64,000 nucleotides of DNA from Streptomyces sp. HUAS MG91 (GTDB lineage Bacteria; Actinomycetota; Actinomycetes; Streptomycetales; Streptomycetaceae), in contig NZ_CP159534.1 in NCBI RefSeq assembly GCF_040529335.1, forward strand, positions 1,488,001 through 1,552,000, read 5' to 3'. Within the stretch, counting starts at the first letter, position 1, and every line of letters begins with the position of its first letter. Both the position numbers and the translations under genes were made by a program. The notes beneath the pieces are model-generated. The model was not told the DNA's origin and ran no database searches. It saw nothing but the letters and a program-made list of their open reading frames with translations. This document shows positions 44,616-52,876 of this stretch, piece by piece.

Positions 44616-44633
44616 CTCTGAGTTTCCTCTGAG
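44616..44633 (-). promoter_or_regulatory. 11-bp-spaced direct repeat (candidate response-regulator site, two-component side)
   Basis: CTCTGAG-TTTC-CTCTGAG: two identical 7-mers exactly 11 bp apart, the spacing used by OmpR-family dimers. It lies 26 bp upstream of the response-regulator start. Confidence 0.6.
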
Positions 44634-44676
44634 AAACCCCGCCCGGATCCCGGTGGGGTCGCTCTCGCGGGTCATG

Positions 44677-44694
44677 CTCAGAGCCCGTTCAGAA
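44677..44694 (+). promoter_or_regulatory. 11-bp-spaced direct repeat (candidate response-regulator site, flavocytochrome side)
   Basis: CTCAGAG-CCCG-TTCAGAA: the same 7-mer in the opposite orientation, with a near copy 11 bp on. It lies about 46 bp upstream of the flavocytochrome ATG. Together with 44616-44633 it forms a mirror-image pair. Confidence 0.55.
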
Positions 44695-44740
44695 GTTCGC
44701 CCCGCACAGTGGCACCTCCGAACCGCCGTGAGGAGGCCCC

Positions 44741-46111
44741 ATGGTCACCGCGACCCGCATCCCGCCCCCGATGCGCCACCGCACGCCGGCCGCCGGGCCG
44801 CGCCGCTCCCCCGCGGTGCCCCTGCTGACCGCGGCCTGGGCGGGCGGCTGCGCCGTGCTCGGGCTGTGGTGGGCCGACACCGGCTCCGTGATCGGCGCGG
44901 CTGGCTGGCTGAACGGCTCCGGGCGGATCACCGGCCTGCTGTGCGGCTACATGTGCGCGCTGCTGGTCGCGCTGATGGCCCGTACACCCTGGCTGGAGCG
45001 CGGTGTCGGCAGCGACCGCGCGGTGCGCTGGCACGCCTCGGCGGGCCGGTGGACGGTCGGGCTGCTGCTCGCCCACACGGTGCTGATCACGCTCGGGTAC
45101 GCGGCGCAGGCGCACGACAACGCCGTGCGCGAGTTCCTGACGATCACCCTGGACCTGCCGGAGATGCTGAAGGGCGCGCTGGGCGCGGCGATCCTGCTGA
45201 CGGTCGGCTTCGTGTCGGCGCGGGCGGTGCGACGCCGGATGCGGTACGAGACCTGGTACTACCTGCATCTGCTCACCTACGGCGCGGTCTTCCTGGCGTT
45301 CTGGCACCAACTGGCGCTCGGCGCCGACTTCGTGGGCAACGCCGCCGCGCGGGCCGCCTGGTACGCGCTGTACGCGGGTGCCGCCGGGCTGGTGCTGTGG
45401 TTCCGGGTGCTGGTGCCGGTGCGGCTGAACCTGCGGCACCGGCTGCGCGTCGAGGCCGTGGTGCCGGAGGCGCCCGGGGTGCACTCGGTGTGGGTGCGCG
45501 GCCGGCACCTGGAGCGGCTGGGTGCCCGGCCGGGGCAGTTCCTCCGCTGGCGGTTCCTCTCCCCGGGGCTGTGGCACACCTCGCACCCGTACTCGCTGTC
45601 CGCGCCGCCGCGCCCCGATCTGCTGCGGATCACCGTGAAGGCGCTGGGCGACCACAGCGCGGCGGTGCCGACGGTGCGGCGCGGCACCCGGGTGTGGGCG
45701 GAGGGCCCGTACGGGGCGCTGACCGCGGACCGGCGGCGCCGACGCAAGGTGCTGCTGCTCGCCGGAGGCACCGGGATCACCCCGCTGCGCGCCCTCTTCG
45801 AGACGCTGCCCGCCGCGCCCGGCGACCTCACCCTGCTCTACCGGGGGCGCAGCGCCGAGGAGTTGGCGCTGCGGCACGAACTGGAGGCGATAGCCGGCCG
45901 GCGCGGGGCGCGGCTGCTGTACGCGCTGAACGCGCCGGACGGGAGCCGCGTCCCGATCACCGCCGACCGGCTGCGGGCGACGCTCCCCGACATCGCGGAG
46001 CACGACGTGTTCCTGTGCGGGCCGCGGCCGCTGTCGGTCGCCGCGTACGACGCCCTGCGGGCGGCCGGGGTGCCCGCGTCCCGCATCCACGACGAGTCCT
46101 TCGAGTTCTGA
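44741..46111 (+). CDS. Ferric-reductase-like transmembrane flavocytochrome
   Basis: 456 residues. The N-terminal membrane part has about six helices with His pairs suited to bis-heme ligation (RWHASAGRWTVGLLLAHTVL; WYYLHLLTYGAVFLAFWHQLAL), as in ferric reductase/NADPH oxidase family proteins. The C-terminal ferredoxin-reductase module binds FAD (HPYSLSAPPRPD) and NAD(P)H (LLLAGGTGITPLRALFETL; DVFLCGPRPLSVAAYDAL). It should move electrons from NAD(P)H through FAD and two hemes to the outer face. GAGGAGG lies 4 nt before the ATG. First gene of an operon with an FMN-binding protein and ApbE. Confidence 0.92.
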   Translation: MVTATRIPPPMRHRTPAAGPRRSPAVPLLTAAWAGGCAVLGLWWADTGSVIGAAGWLNGSGRITGLLCGYMCALLVALMARTPWLERGVGSDRAVRWHASAGRWTVGLLLAHTVLITLGYAAQAHDNAVREFLTITLDLPEMLKGALGAAILLTVGFVSARAVRRRMRYETWYYLHLLTYGAVFLAFWHQLALGADFVGNAAARAAWYALYAGAAGLVLWFRVLVPVRLNLRHRLRVEAVVPEAPGVHSVWVRGRHLERLGARPGQFLRWRFLSPGLWHTSHPYSLSAPPRPDLLRITVKALGDHSAAVPTVRRGTRVWAEGPYGALTADRRRRRKVLLLAGGTGITPLRALFETLPAAPGDLTLLYRGRSAEELALRHELEAIAGRRGARLLYALNAPDGSRVPITADRLRATLPDIAEHDVFLCGPRPLSVAAYDALRAAGVPASRIHDESFEF

Positions 46112-46128
46112 GGAGCGTGCGCCGCGCC

Positions 46129-46611
46129 ATGAAGACCCATCCGCTCCGCCGCACGGTGCTCACCTGCGCCGCGACCGTCACGGTGACCGTGCTGGCGCTC
46201 GCGCTGAAGCCGCACGGGGTGACGGTGACCGCCGCGCCCGCGGGTCCGGCGCCGTCCAGCGCCGGCTCCGGCGGTTCGTCCAGCGCCAGCTCCGGCGGTT
46301 CGTCGGGCGGCGCCTCCGGCGCGTCGGCGTCCGCCACCCGTACCGTCACGGGCGACACCGTGCGGACCCGCTACGGCCCCGTCCAGGTCGAACTCACCCT
46401 GGAAGGCTCGAAGATCACGGCGGCGCGGGCCGTGCGCACGCCCGCCGACGAGCCGCGCAGTCGGCAGATCAGCGGCTCGGCCGTGCCGACGCTGGTCCAG
46501 GAGACGCTCGCCGCGCAGAGCGCGCGGATCGACACTGTCTCGGGCGCCACCTTCACCAGCGAGGGTTACATCTCCTCGCTGCAGAGCGCGCTGGACCGGG
46601 CCCGTGGGTGA
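46129..46611 (+). CDS. Extracytoplasmic FMN-binding domain protein (ApbE substrate)
   Basis: 160 residues. An N-terminal membrane anchor or uncleaved signal (LRRTVLTCAATVTVTVLALAL), a Ser/Gly linker, then an FMN_bind domain ending DTVSGATFTSEGYISSLQSAL. D-T-V-S-G-A-T fits the ApbE flavinylation consensus Dxx(S/T)GA(S/T), so the final Thr should carry covalent FMN. It would accept electrons from the membrane flavocytochrome. ATG 46129 lies 13 nt after AGGAG, rather long; a GTG at 46117 is in frame but too close to that site. Confidence 0.88.
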   Translation: MKTHPLRRTVLTCAATVTVTVLALALKPHGVTVTAAPAGPAPSSAGSGGSSSASSGGSSGGASGASASATRTVTGDTVRTRYGPVQVELTLEGSKITAARAVRTPADEPRSRQISGSAVPTLVQETLAAQSARIDTVSGATFTSEGYISSLQSALDRARG

Positions 46612-47410
46612 CGCGGGCGCGGGCCTGCACCGGGTGGTGCGCACGATGGGCACGGTGTTCTCGTTCACGGTGCGGGACTCCCCGACTCCCCCGCTGCGCA
46701 GGGCACTCGACGACGCCGAGGCGCTGCTCCACCATGTGGACCGGGTGTTCTCCACCTACCGGGAGGACAGCGCGGTCAGCGCCCTGGTCCGCGGTGAGCG
46801 GGTGCCCGACGCCTGGTGGCCCGAGGTGGACGAGGTCCTCGAACTGTGCGCGCGGGCCGAACGCGAGAGCGAGGGCTGGTTCTCGGCGCGGCACTCGGCT
46901 GCGCTCGATCCGAGCGGTGTGGTGAAGGGGTGGGCGGTGGAGCGGGCGGCGCGGCTGCTGTGCGACGCGGGCGCCGCGGCGGTGTGCGTGAACGGCGGCG
47001 GTGACGTCCAGCTCCACGGCGGGCCCTGGCGGGTCGGCATCGCCCATCCGCTGGAGCCCGGCGCGGTGGCGGCCGTCGTCGCCTCGGCCGCGGGCGCGCT
47101 CGCGGTGGCCACGTCCGGCACCGCCGAGCGCGGCTGCCACATCGTCGACCCGCACACCGGACGCCCGCCGGACGGCGCCCCGGCCTCGCTGACGGTGGTG
47201 TACCCCGGCCTGACCCGCGCGGATACCGTGGCGACGGCGGCGTACGCGCGCGGAGCGGGCGCCCGGGCCTGGCTGGAACTACTGCCGGACGTTGCGGCGT
47301 TCGCCGTGGACGCGGACGGGACGACCTGGACGACGGGCCGTTTCGACACCGGTCGCGACACCGACCACGGCAACGGCCGCGAGACCGGTCGCGAGACCGG
47401 TCAAAAATAA
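46604..47410 (+). CDS. FAD:protein FMN transferase (ApbE family)
   Basis: 268 residues with ApbE features: MGTVFSFTV near the N-terminus, DAEALLHHVDRVFSTYREDSAVSAL, VNGGGDVQLHG, and ATSGTAERGCHIVDPHTGRPP with the Mg-binding region, then DTVATAAYARGA. It transfers FMN from FAD to a Thr of target proteins, here most likely the neighbour encoded upstream, with which its GTG start overlaps by 8 bp. No signal peptide is apparent. The C-terminal tail is a degenerate Thr/Gly/Arg/Asp repeat (TGRDTDHGNGRETGRETGQK). It ends in TAA, rare in this DNA. Confidence 0.9.
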   Translation: MGDAGAGLHRVVRTMGTVFSFTVRDSPTPPLRRALDDAEALLHHVDRVFSTYREDSAVSALVRGERVPDAWWPEVDEVLELCARAERESEGWFSARHSAALDPSGVVKGWAVERAARLLCDAGAAAVCVNGGGDVQLHGGPWRVGIAHPLEPGAVAAVVASAAGALAVATSGTAERGCHIVDPHTGRPPDGAPASLTVVYPGLTRADTVATAAYARGAGARAWLELLPDVAAFAVDADGTTWTTGRFDTGRDTDHGNGRETGRETGQK

Positions 47411-47474
47411 GATGTAAGGACCACATAGCGAGACGCGGTTGCACGGTCCCGCCGTCGCGGCGTTGCATCGCCCG

Positions 47475-48446
47475 GTGCCAAGCGAAACCGAAACCCCCAC
47501 ACAGAGCACGTCGACCGACCGCGCCGCCCGCCTCGCGGTGACCGTCTTCCCCGTGCTCGTCCTCGTCGCGGGCGCGCTGGGGCTCCTGCTGCCGGACGCG
47601 TTCGCGGACTTCACGACCGATGTGCCGTACCTGCTGGGCGTGGTCATGTTCTGCATGGGGCTGACCATGAGCCTCGGCGACTTCAAGGGCGTCGCCCAGC
47701 GGCCGTGGGCGGTCGGCATCGGGCTCGTCGCGCACTACGTGATCATGCCGGGGCTCGGCTGGCTGATCGCCAACCTCCTCGATCTGTCGCCGCAGCTCGC
47801 GGCGGGCGTGATCCTCGTCGGCTGCGCGCCCAGCGGCACGGCGTCGAACGTCGTGACCTACCTCGCGCGCGGCGACGTCGCGCTCTCCGTGTCGGTCGCG
47901 ACCGTCTCCACCGTCCTCGCGCCGCTCGTCACCCCGCCGCTGACGCTGCTCCTTGCCGGTGAGTACCTGCCGGTCGACGCGGGCTCGATGGTGACGGACA
48001 TCCTCAAGACCGTGCTGCTGCCGGTGCTCGCGGGCCTCGTCGTGCGGCTGCTGTTCGGGCGGTACGTGGACCGGGTGCTGAGCGCGCTGCCCTGGCTGTC
48101 CGCGCTGACGGTCTCCGTGATCGTCGCGGTGGTCGTGGCGGGCAGCGCCGCCGCGATCAAGTCGGCGGCGGCCGTGGTGCTGCTGGCCGTCGTGCTGCAC
48201 AACGGGCTCGGCCTCGCGCTCGGCTACGGCGCGGGGAAGGTCGCCCGGCTCGGGAAGCCCGCGTCGCGCGCGATGGCCTTCGAGGTGGGCATGCAGAACT
48301 CCGGGCTGGCCGCCTCCCTCGCGACCGCCCACTTCAGCCCCCTGGCCGCGCTGCCCGCGGCCGTGTTCTCGGTCTGGCACAACGTGTCCGGCGCGCTCGT
48401 GGCGGCCTGGATGTCGTACCGGTCCAGGGCCGAGCGCATCGGCTGA
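47475..48446 (+). CDS. Bile acid:sodium symporter family (SBF) transporter
   Basis: 323 residues with about nine to ten helices. Typical SBF segments are LLGVVMFCMGLTMSLGDFKGV, ILVGCAPSGTASNVVTYLARGDVALSV (the crossover motif), and MAFEVGMQNSGLAASLATAHF. The protein is expected to import an organic anion with Na+; bacterial members carry pantoate, keto acids or other anions rather than bile acids. The GTG at 47475 (PSETETPTQ...) is preferred; a TTG at 47439 is possible. No ribosome-binding site is clear. Confidence 0.92.
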   Translation: MPSETETPTQSTSTDRAARLAVTVFPVLVLVAGALGLLLPDAFADFTTDVPYLLGVVMFCMGLTMSLGDFKGVAQRPWAVGIGLVAHYVIMPGLGWLIANLLDLSPQLAAGVILVGCAPSGTASNVVTYLARGDVALSVSVATVSTVLAPLVTPPLTLLLAGEYLPVDAGSMVTDILKTVLLPVLAGLVVRLLFGRYVDRVLSALPWLSALTVSVIVAVVVAGSAAAIKSAAAVVLLAVVLHNGLGLALGYGAGKVARLGKPASRAMAFEVGMQNSGLAASLATAHFSPLAALPAAVFSVWHNVSGALVAAWMSYRSRAERIG

Positions 48447-48506
48447 TCCGGGCGCGCGCCCGCCCACCCCGCGAGAAGCCGACCCGTTCCGTACCGAATT
48501 CCTCAC

Positions 48507-48566
48507 TGGACAGGTATGGACAGGTCGGCTTTCGCGTGTCTAACTTCTAGACATGCCTGGACAGGT
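48507..48566 (+). promoter_or_regulatory. Promoter/operator of the GntR operon
   Basis: TGGACA (48517-48522) and TAACTT (48541-48546), spaced 18 bp, fit -35 and -10; the -10 ends 6 nt before the ATG, so the transcript is probably leaderless. GTCTA-ACTTC-TAGAC (48538-48552) is a perfect inverted repeat over the -10. GGACAGGT occurs three times, at 48508-48515, 48518-48525 (10-bp spacing) and 48559-48566. Confidence 0.65.
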
Positions 48567-49272
48567 TCACAAGCATCATCACGTCGCCCGCGTTCTCGCC
48601 GACGAGATCCGCGCGGGCGTGCACACCGGCGGCAGCAAACTGCCCGGCGAGCACGCCCTGCGGGAGCGGTTCGGGGTCAGCCGCACCACCGTGCGGCAGG
48701 CCCTCGGGGTCCTCGGCGAGCAGGGGCTCATCGAGACGCACGCCGGGATCGGCTCGATCGTCACCTTCGACGGTACGCCGCTCGACCAGCGTCTCGGCTG
48801 GACCAGGGCGCTCGCCGCGCAGGGCACCGAGCTGACCACGCGCGTGCTGCGCCTCGAGCGGATCAGGGACGCGGCGCTGGCCGCCGAACTCGGCCTGGAA
48901 AGCGACGAGTTCACCGCCCTGGACCGGGTGCGGCAGCTGCCGGACGGGCAGGGCGTCTCGCTGGAGTTCAGCCGCGTCCCCGCCGTGGGGCCGCTGGCGG
49001 ACCTGGCCGAGCGCGGCCTCGACGGCGGCTCCCTGAGCCGCACGCTCACCGCGGCGGGCCGGATCCCCGACTCGGCCGAGGCGCACATAGCCGTCGCCGG
49101 GCTCAAGGAGAACGACTCCGCCGCCCTGCGCCGCTCCCCCGGTGAGCCCTTTCTCCGTGTCGCCCAGGTGTTCCGCGACGCGGCGGGCGGCGTGGTCGAG
49201 CAGGTGACGAGCCTGCTCGATCCCGCCCGGTTCCAACTGCACGTACGTACCGGCCGAGGAGACCAGCCGTGA
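48553..49272 (+). CDS. GntR-family regulator with UTRA domain
   Basis: 239 residues. The winged helix (KHHHVARVLADEIRAG ... LPGEHALRERFGVSRTTVRQALGVLGEQGLIETHAGIGSIV) is followed by a UTRA ligand-binding domain (from about residue 90) of the HutC/DasR type. HutC-type regulators bind GT...AC inverted repeats, and GTCTA-N5-TAGAC lies over its own -10. It probably represses the operon until a sugar or nucleoside catabolite binds. The stop overlaps the next start (GTGA). Confidence 0.92.
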   Translation: MPGQVHKHHHVARVLADEIRAGVHTGGSKLPGEHALRERFGVSRTTVRQALGVLGEQGLIETHAGIGSIVTFDGTPLDQRLGWTRALAAQGTELTTRVLRLERIRDAALAAELGLESDEFTALDRVRQLPDGQGVSLEFSRVPAVGPLADLAERGLDGGSLSRTLTAAGRIPDSAEAHIAVAGLKENDSAALRRSPGEPFLRVAQVFRDAAGGVVEQVTSLLDPARFQLHVRTGRGDQP

Positions 49273-50282
49273 CACCCGCAACACCCGAAACATCTCAGCT
49301 CGACCGCGCCCTCGGCGCCTTCCACGGCCTCGCGCTCGGCGACGCCCTCGGCATGCCGACGCAGGTCATGTCCCGGGCCGACGTCGTCCGCGTGTACGGC
49401 ACCCTCGACGGCTTCGAGCCGGCGCTGCCGGACAACCCGGTGAGCGCGGGGATGCCCGCCGGATCCGTCACGGACGACACCGACCAGGCGGTCATCGTGG
49501 CGCGGCTGATCGTCGAGGGCGGCGGGCACGTCGACCCGCTGCGATTCGCCGAGGAACTCCTCGCCTGGGAGCGGGAGATGAAGGCCAAGGGGTCGTTCGA
49601 CCTGCTCGGCCCGTCGACCAAGGCGGCCCTCGACGCCGTGGCCCGGGGCACCGACCCCAAGGAGGCCGGGAAGTACGGCACGACGAACGGCGCCGCGATG
49701 CGGGTCACCCCGGTCGGCATCGCCTTCCGCTGCGACGACACCGAGACGTTCCTGGACCGGGTCGTCGAGTCCTGCCAGGTCACGCACGACACCACCATCG
49801 GCATCGCGGGCGCGGCGGCGGTCGCGGCCGCGGTCTCCACCGGCGTCGCGGGCGGCACCCTCGACCAGGTCTTCGACGCCGCGATCAGCGCGTCCGCCGC
49901 CGGGGCCCGGCGCGGCAACTGGATCGCGGGCGCCAGCATCTCGGCGCGCATCGGCTGGGCGCGCGAGCTCGTCGCCGGTCTCGACGAGGCGGCGGCGCTG
50001 GACCGGATCGACGCGCTGATCGGCACCAGCGTCGCCAGCCAGGAGTCGGTGCCCGCCGCCTTCGCCGTGCTCGCGCTGACCGGCGGCGACCCGTGGCGCT
50101 CCGCGCTGCTGGCCGCGAACCTCGGCGGCGACAGCGACACGATCGGCGCCATCGCGGGCGCGATCGCCGGTTCCGTGCACGGCCTCGGCGCCCTGCCCGC
50201 CGACGCCGTACGCACTCTGCGCGAGGTCAACTCCCTCGAACTGGAGCCGCTGACCCGGCAGTTGCTCACCCACCGCGCCTGA
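49269..50282 (+). CDS. ADP-ribosylglycohydrolase-fold protein
   Basis: 337 residues of the ARH superfamily. The N-terminal GLALGDALGMP, the metal-binding SVTDDTDQAVIVARL, the TTNGAAMRVTPVGIA segment, and the C-terminal LGGDSDTIGAIAGAIAGS (second metal cluster) are all present, so two Mg ions can be bound. ARH enzymes cleave N-glycosidic ADP-ribose bonds; in an operon with a nucleobase permease and a PfkB kinase a nucleosidase-like role on small molecules is plausible but unproven. GTG start overlapping the GntR stop. Confidence 0.92.
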   Translation: MTPATPETSQLDRALGAFHGLALGDALGMPTQVMSRADVVRVYGTLDGFEPALPDNPVSAGMPAGSVTDDTDQAVIVARLIVEGGGHVDPLRFAEELLAWEREMKAKGSFDLLGPSTKAALDAVARGTDPKEAGKYGTTNGAAMRVTPVGIAFRCDDTETFLDRVVESCQVTHDTTIGIAGAAAVAAAVSTGVAGGTLDQVFDAAISASAAGARRGNWIAGASISARIGWARELVAGLDEAAALDRIDALIGTSVASQESVPAAFAVLALTGGDPWRSALLAANLGGDSDTIGAIAGAIAGSVHGLGALPADAVRTLREVNSLELEPLTRQLLTHRA

Positions 50283-50335
50283 CACCCACCGCCCGCACAG
50301 AGATCATTCCCGCACCTGAGCAAGGAGGTTCCGCG

Positions 50336-51808
50336 ATGGCCGCTTCGACGAAGAACGACCGCGTCGGCACCGTGGAGACCCGAGGGATCGAACCGGTCCC
50401 CGACGACGAACGGCACGGACACGCGAGCCAGATGTTCTGGACGTGGTTCGCCGCGAACATCTCGATCCTCGGGCTGCCGCTCGGCGCGACGCTCGTCGCC
50501 TTCCGCGGTCTGAACATCTGGCAGGCCGTGCTCGTCGCGGTCGTCGGCGCGGTCGGTTCGTTCGCCCTGGTCGGCGCGCTCAGCCTGGCCGGGAAGAAGG
50601 GCGGCGCGCCCGCCCTGACGCTGTCGCGGGCGGTGTTTGGGCAGCGCGGCAACCACGGGCCGACGCTGGTGACGTGGCTGAGCCGGGTGGGCTGGGAGAC
50701 GATCTCGACCACCACGGCCGCGTACGCGCTGCTCGCCCTCCTCAACACCTTGTTCGGGTTCGGCCAGGGCACCGTGCTCACCCTGATCTGCCTGCTGGTC
50801 TTCATCGCCTGCACGCTGCTGATCAGCGGTCTCGGGCACGCCACGATCATGTGGATCAACAAGTGGGCGACGGTCGGCTTCGGCGTCCTGAACCTGATCG
50901 TGATGGGCTTCCTCGTCGCCACGGTCGACTGGCGGAAGGTGCTCGACGCGCCCGCGGGACAGTCCAGCGCGGTCGTCGCCGGCATCGGGTTCATCGCCTC
51001 GGGCACCGGCATCGGCTGGGCCAACGCCGGTGCGGACTACGCCCGTTACCTGCCCCGGGCCATTCCCGGCGGGCGGCTCGTGCGCGCCTCGGCCTTCGGG
51101 GCCGGCATCCCGCTGGTGCTGCTGATCTCGCTGGGCTCGCTGCTCACGGCCGGCGACTCCTCGCTCGCGACCTCCTCGGACCCGGTCTCGGCGATCAACG
51201 CGATGCTGCCGTCGTGGATGGCGGTCCCGTACCTGATCGCGGCCTTCGGCGGACTGCTGATGTCCAACCACCTGTCCACGTACTCGGCCGGCCTGACGAT
51301 GATCACGCTCGGTCTGCGGGTGCCGCGCGCGTGGGCGGTCTGCGTCGACGTCGTCCTGATGTTCCTCGGCGGCATCTACTTCATGCTGATCGCCGGTGAC
51401 TTCTACGGCCCGTTCACTACGTTCCTGACGCTGCTCGCGGTGCCGATCTCGGCGTGGATCGGTGTGATCGTCGTCGACATGCTGCGCGGCCGCCAGTACG
51501 ACTCCGCGGCGCTGATGGACACCGGGCGCGGCAGCCGTTACTGGTACCGCGGCGGCTTCCATCCGCCCGCCGTCGCCGCCTGGGTGGTGGCGATCGTGGC
51601 CGGTCTGCTGTTCACGACGGCCGCGACGAGCGCGGACGACGTGTGGTTCAAGGGGCCGCTCGCCACGTCCTGGCTCGGCACGAACGGCCTCGGCTGGCTC
51701 GTCGCCATCGTCGTGGGCGCGGCGGTGTACGCGGTCCTCGGCCGCCGCTCACCGGTGACCGTCGACGCGGCCCCTGCCCCCACCGCTCTCGAGGAGGCCA
51801 CCCGATGA
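50336..51808 (+). CDS. NCS1-family cytosine/purine/nucleoside permease
   Basis: 490 residues with about 12 helices. NCS1 landmarks: FWTWFAANISILGLPLGATL, the Pro/Ala-rich SRAVFGQRGN, and the conserved LSTYSAGLTMITLGL. It would import a nucleobase or nucleoside with a cation. AAGGAGG lies 7 nt before the ATG. The following PfkB start overlaps its stop (ATGA). Confidence 0.92.
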   Translation: MAASTKNDRVGTVETRGIEPVPDDERHGHASQMFWTWFAANISILGLPLGATLVAFRGLNIWQAVLVAVVGAVGSFALVGALSLAGKKGGAPALTLSRAVFGQRGNHGPTLVTWLSRVGWETISTTTAAYALLALLNTLFGFGQGTVLTLICLLVFIACTLLISGLGHATIMWINKWATVGFGVLNLIVMGFLVATVDWRKVLDAPAGQSSAVVAGIGFIASGTGIGWANAGADYARYLPRAIPGGRLVRASAFGAGIPLVLLISLGSLLTAGDSSLATSSDPVSAINAMLPSWMAVPYLIAAFGGLLMSNHLSTYSAGLTMITLGLRVPRAWAVCVDVVLMFLGGIYFMLIAGDFYGPFTTFLTLLAVPISAWIGVIVVDMLRGRQYDSAALMDTGRGSRYWYRGGFHPPAVAAWVVAIVAGLLFTTAATSADDVWFKGPLATSWLGTNGLGWLVAIVVGAAVYAVLGRRSPVTVDAAPAPTALEEATR

Positions 51809-52773
51809 CCGCCCCCGCATCCCGTGTCGTGCTCGCAGGGAACGTCATCGCCGACCTGGTCGTCGACGTGCCCGCCCTCCCGGAGCGCGGCGGTGATGTC
51901 ATCGGCACGCGTACGGAGCTGTACGCGGGCGGCGGCTTCAACGCCCTGACCGCCGCGCGCCGCCTGGGCGCGGAGGCGGTGTACGCGGGGCTGCACGGCA
52001 CCGGCCCGTACGGCGACCTGGTGCGTGCCTCGCTCGCCGCCGAGGGCATCGGCACCGTGCTGGACGCGCGCTCCGACGGCGACACCGGGTTCTGCGTGGC
52101 CCTGGTCGACGACGGCGGCGAGCGGACGTTCGTGACGAGCTTCGGCGTCGACGCGCGGATGACGCCGGACGAGGCGGCGACGGTCTCCGGCGCCGTGCGC
52201 CCCGGCGACCTCGTGCAGGTCTCCGGGTACGGGCTGGTGATGGAGGTCAACGGGCCGCTGCTCGCCGGGATCGTGGCGGGTCTCGCGGACGACGTACGGG
52301 TGTGCCTGGACCCGGGGCCGCTGGTGGCGGACATCCCGGCCGGGGTGCTCGGCCCGGTGCTCGCCCGCACCGACTGGCTGAGCTGCAACGCGCGCGAGGC
52401 CGGGCTGATGGCCGGCGTGGCCGGGCCGCGGGCCGCGGCCGAGGTGCTGCGCGGGCGGCTGCGGGCCGGGGCGGGTGTCCTGGTACGGGCCGACAAGGAC
52501 GGCTGCTGGGTGGCTCCGCCCGGATCGGGGGACGTGGTGCACGTCGCCGGGTTCGCCGTGGACGCGGTCGACAGCAATGGGGCCGGGGACGCGCACGTCG
52601 GGGCGTTCCTGGCGCTGCTGGGGCGCGGGGTGCCGGCGGTCGAGGCGGCTCGGGGGGCCAATGCCGCTGCCGCGCTGGCCGTTACTCGCAGGGGGCCCGC
52701 GACCGGGCCCACCCGGGGGGAGCTGGCCGAGTTCGTCGGGGCCCGCCTGGCCGGTGCGCTCGGGCTGTTGTAG
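51805..52773 (+). CDS. PfkB-family (ribokinase-like) carbohydrate kinase
   Basis: 322 residues. N-terminal VVLAGNVIADLVVDVPALPERGGDVIG, the substrate-binding YAGGGFNALTAARRLG, and the C-terminal anion hole with catalytic Asp in VDSNGAGDAHVGAFLALL (PfkB signature 2, variant DSNGAGDAH instead of DTTGAGDAF). Likely substrates are ribose, a nucleoside or pseudouridine-like compounds. Last gene of the four-gene operon; a repeat/terminator follows. Confidence 0.9.
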   Translation: MTAPASRVVLAGNVIADLVVDVPALPERGGDVIGTRTELYAGGGFNALTAARRLGAEAVYAGLHGTGPYGDLVRASLAAEGIGTVLDARSDGDTGFCVALVDDGGERTFVTSFGVDARMTPDEAATVSGAVRPGDLVQVSGYGLVMEVNGPLLAGIVAGLADDVRVCLDPGPLVADIPAGVLGPVLARTDWLSCNAREAGLMAGVAGPRAAAEVLRGRLRAGAGVLVRADKDGCWVAPPGSGDVVHVAGFAVDAVDSNGAGDAHVGAFLALLGRGVPAVEAARGANAAAALAVTRRGPATGPTRGELAEFVGARLAGALGLL

Positions 52774-52778
52774 CGCCC

Positions 52779-52836
52779 CCGGCGATTGAGCTGAGGTCAC
52801 GGGGCTCTGCCCCGGACCCCGCTCCTCAATCGCCGG
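52779..52836. repeat. Streptomyces-type intergenic repeat forming a terminator-like hairpin
   Basis: Outer arms CCGGCGATTGAG (52779-52790) and CTCAATCGCCGG (52825-52836) are perfect complements, and an inner hairpin GGGGC-TCT-GCCCC (52801-52813) nests within. Sequences of this kind (GGGGCTCTGCCCCGGACCCCG... then CGCCGGAGGGGCTTGAA) recur between genes across Streptomyces genomes, from general knowledge. It lies between convergent PfkB and argR genes. Confidence 0.75.
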
Positions 52837-52876
52837 AGGGGCTTGAAATTGCCCCCGGAGGGGCTCAGAACAGGTA

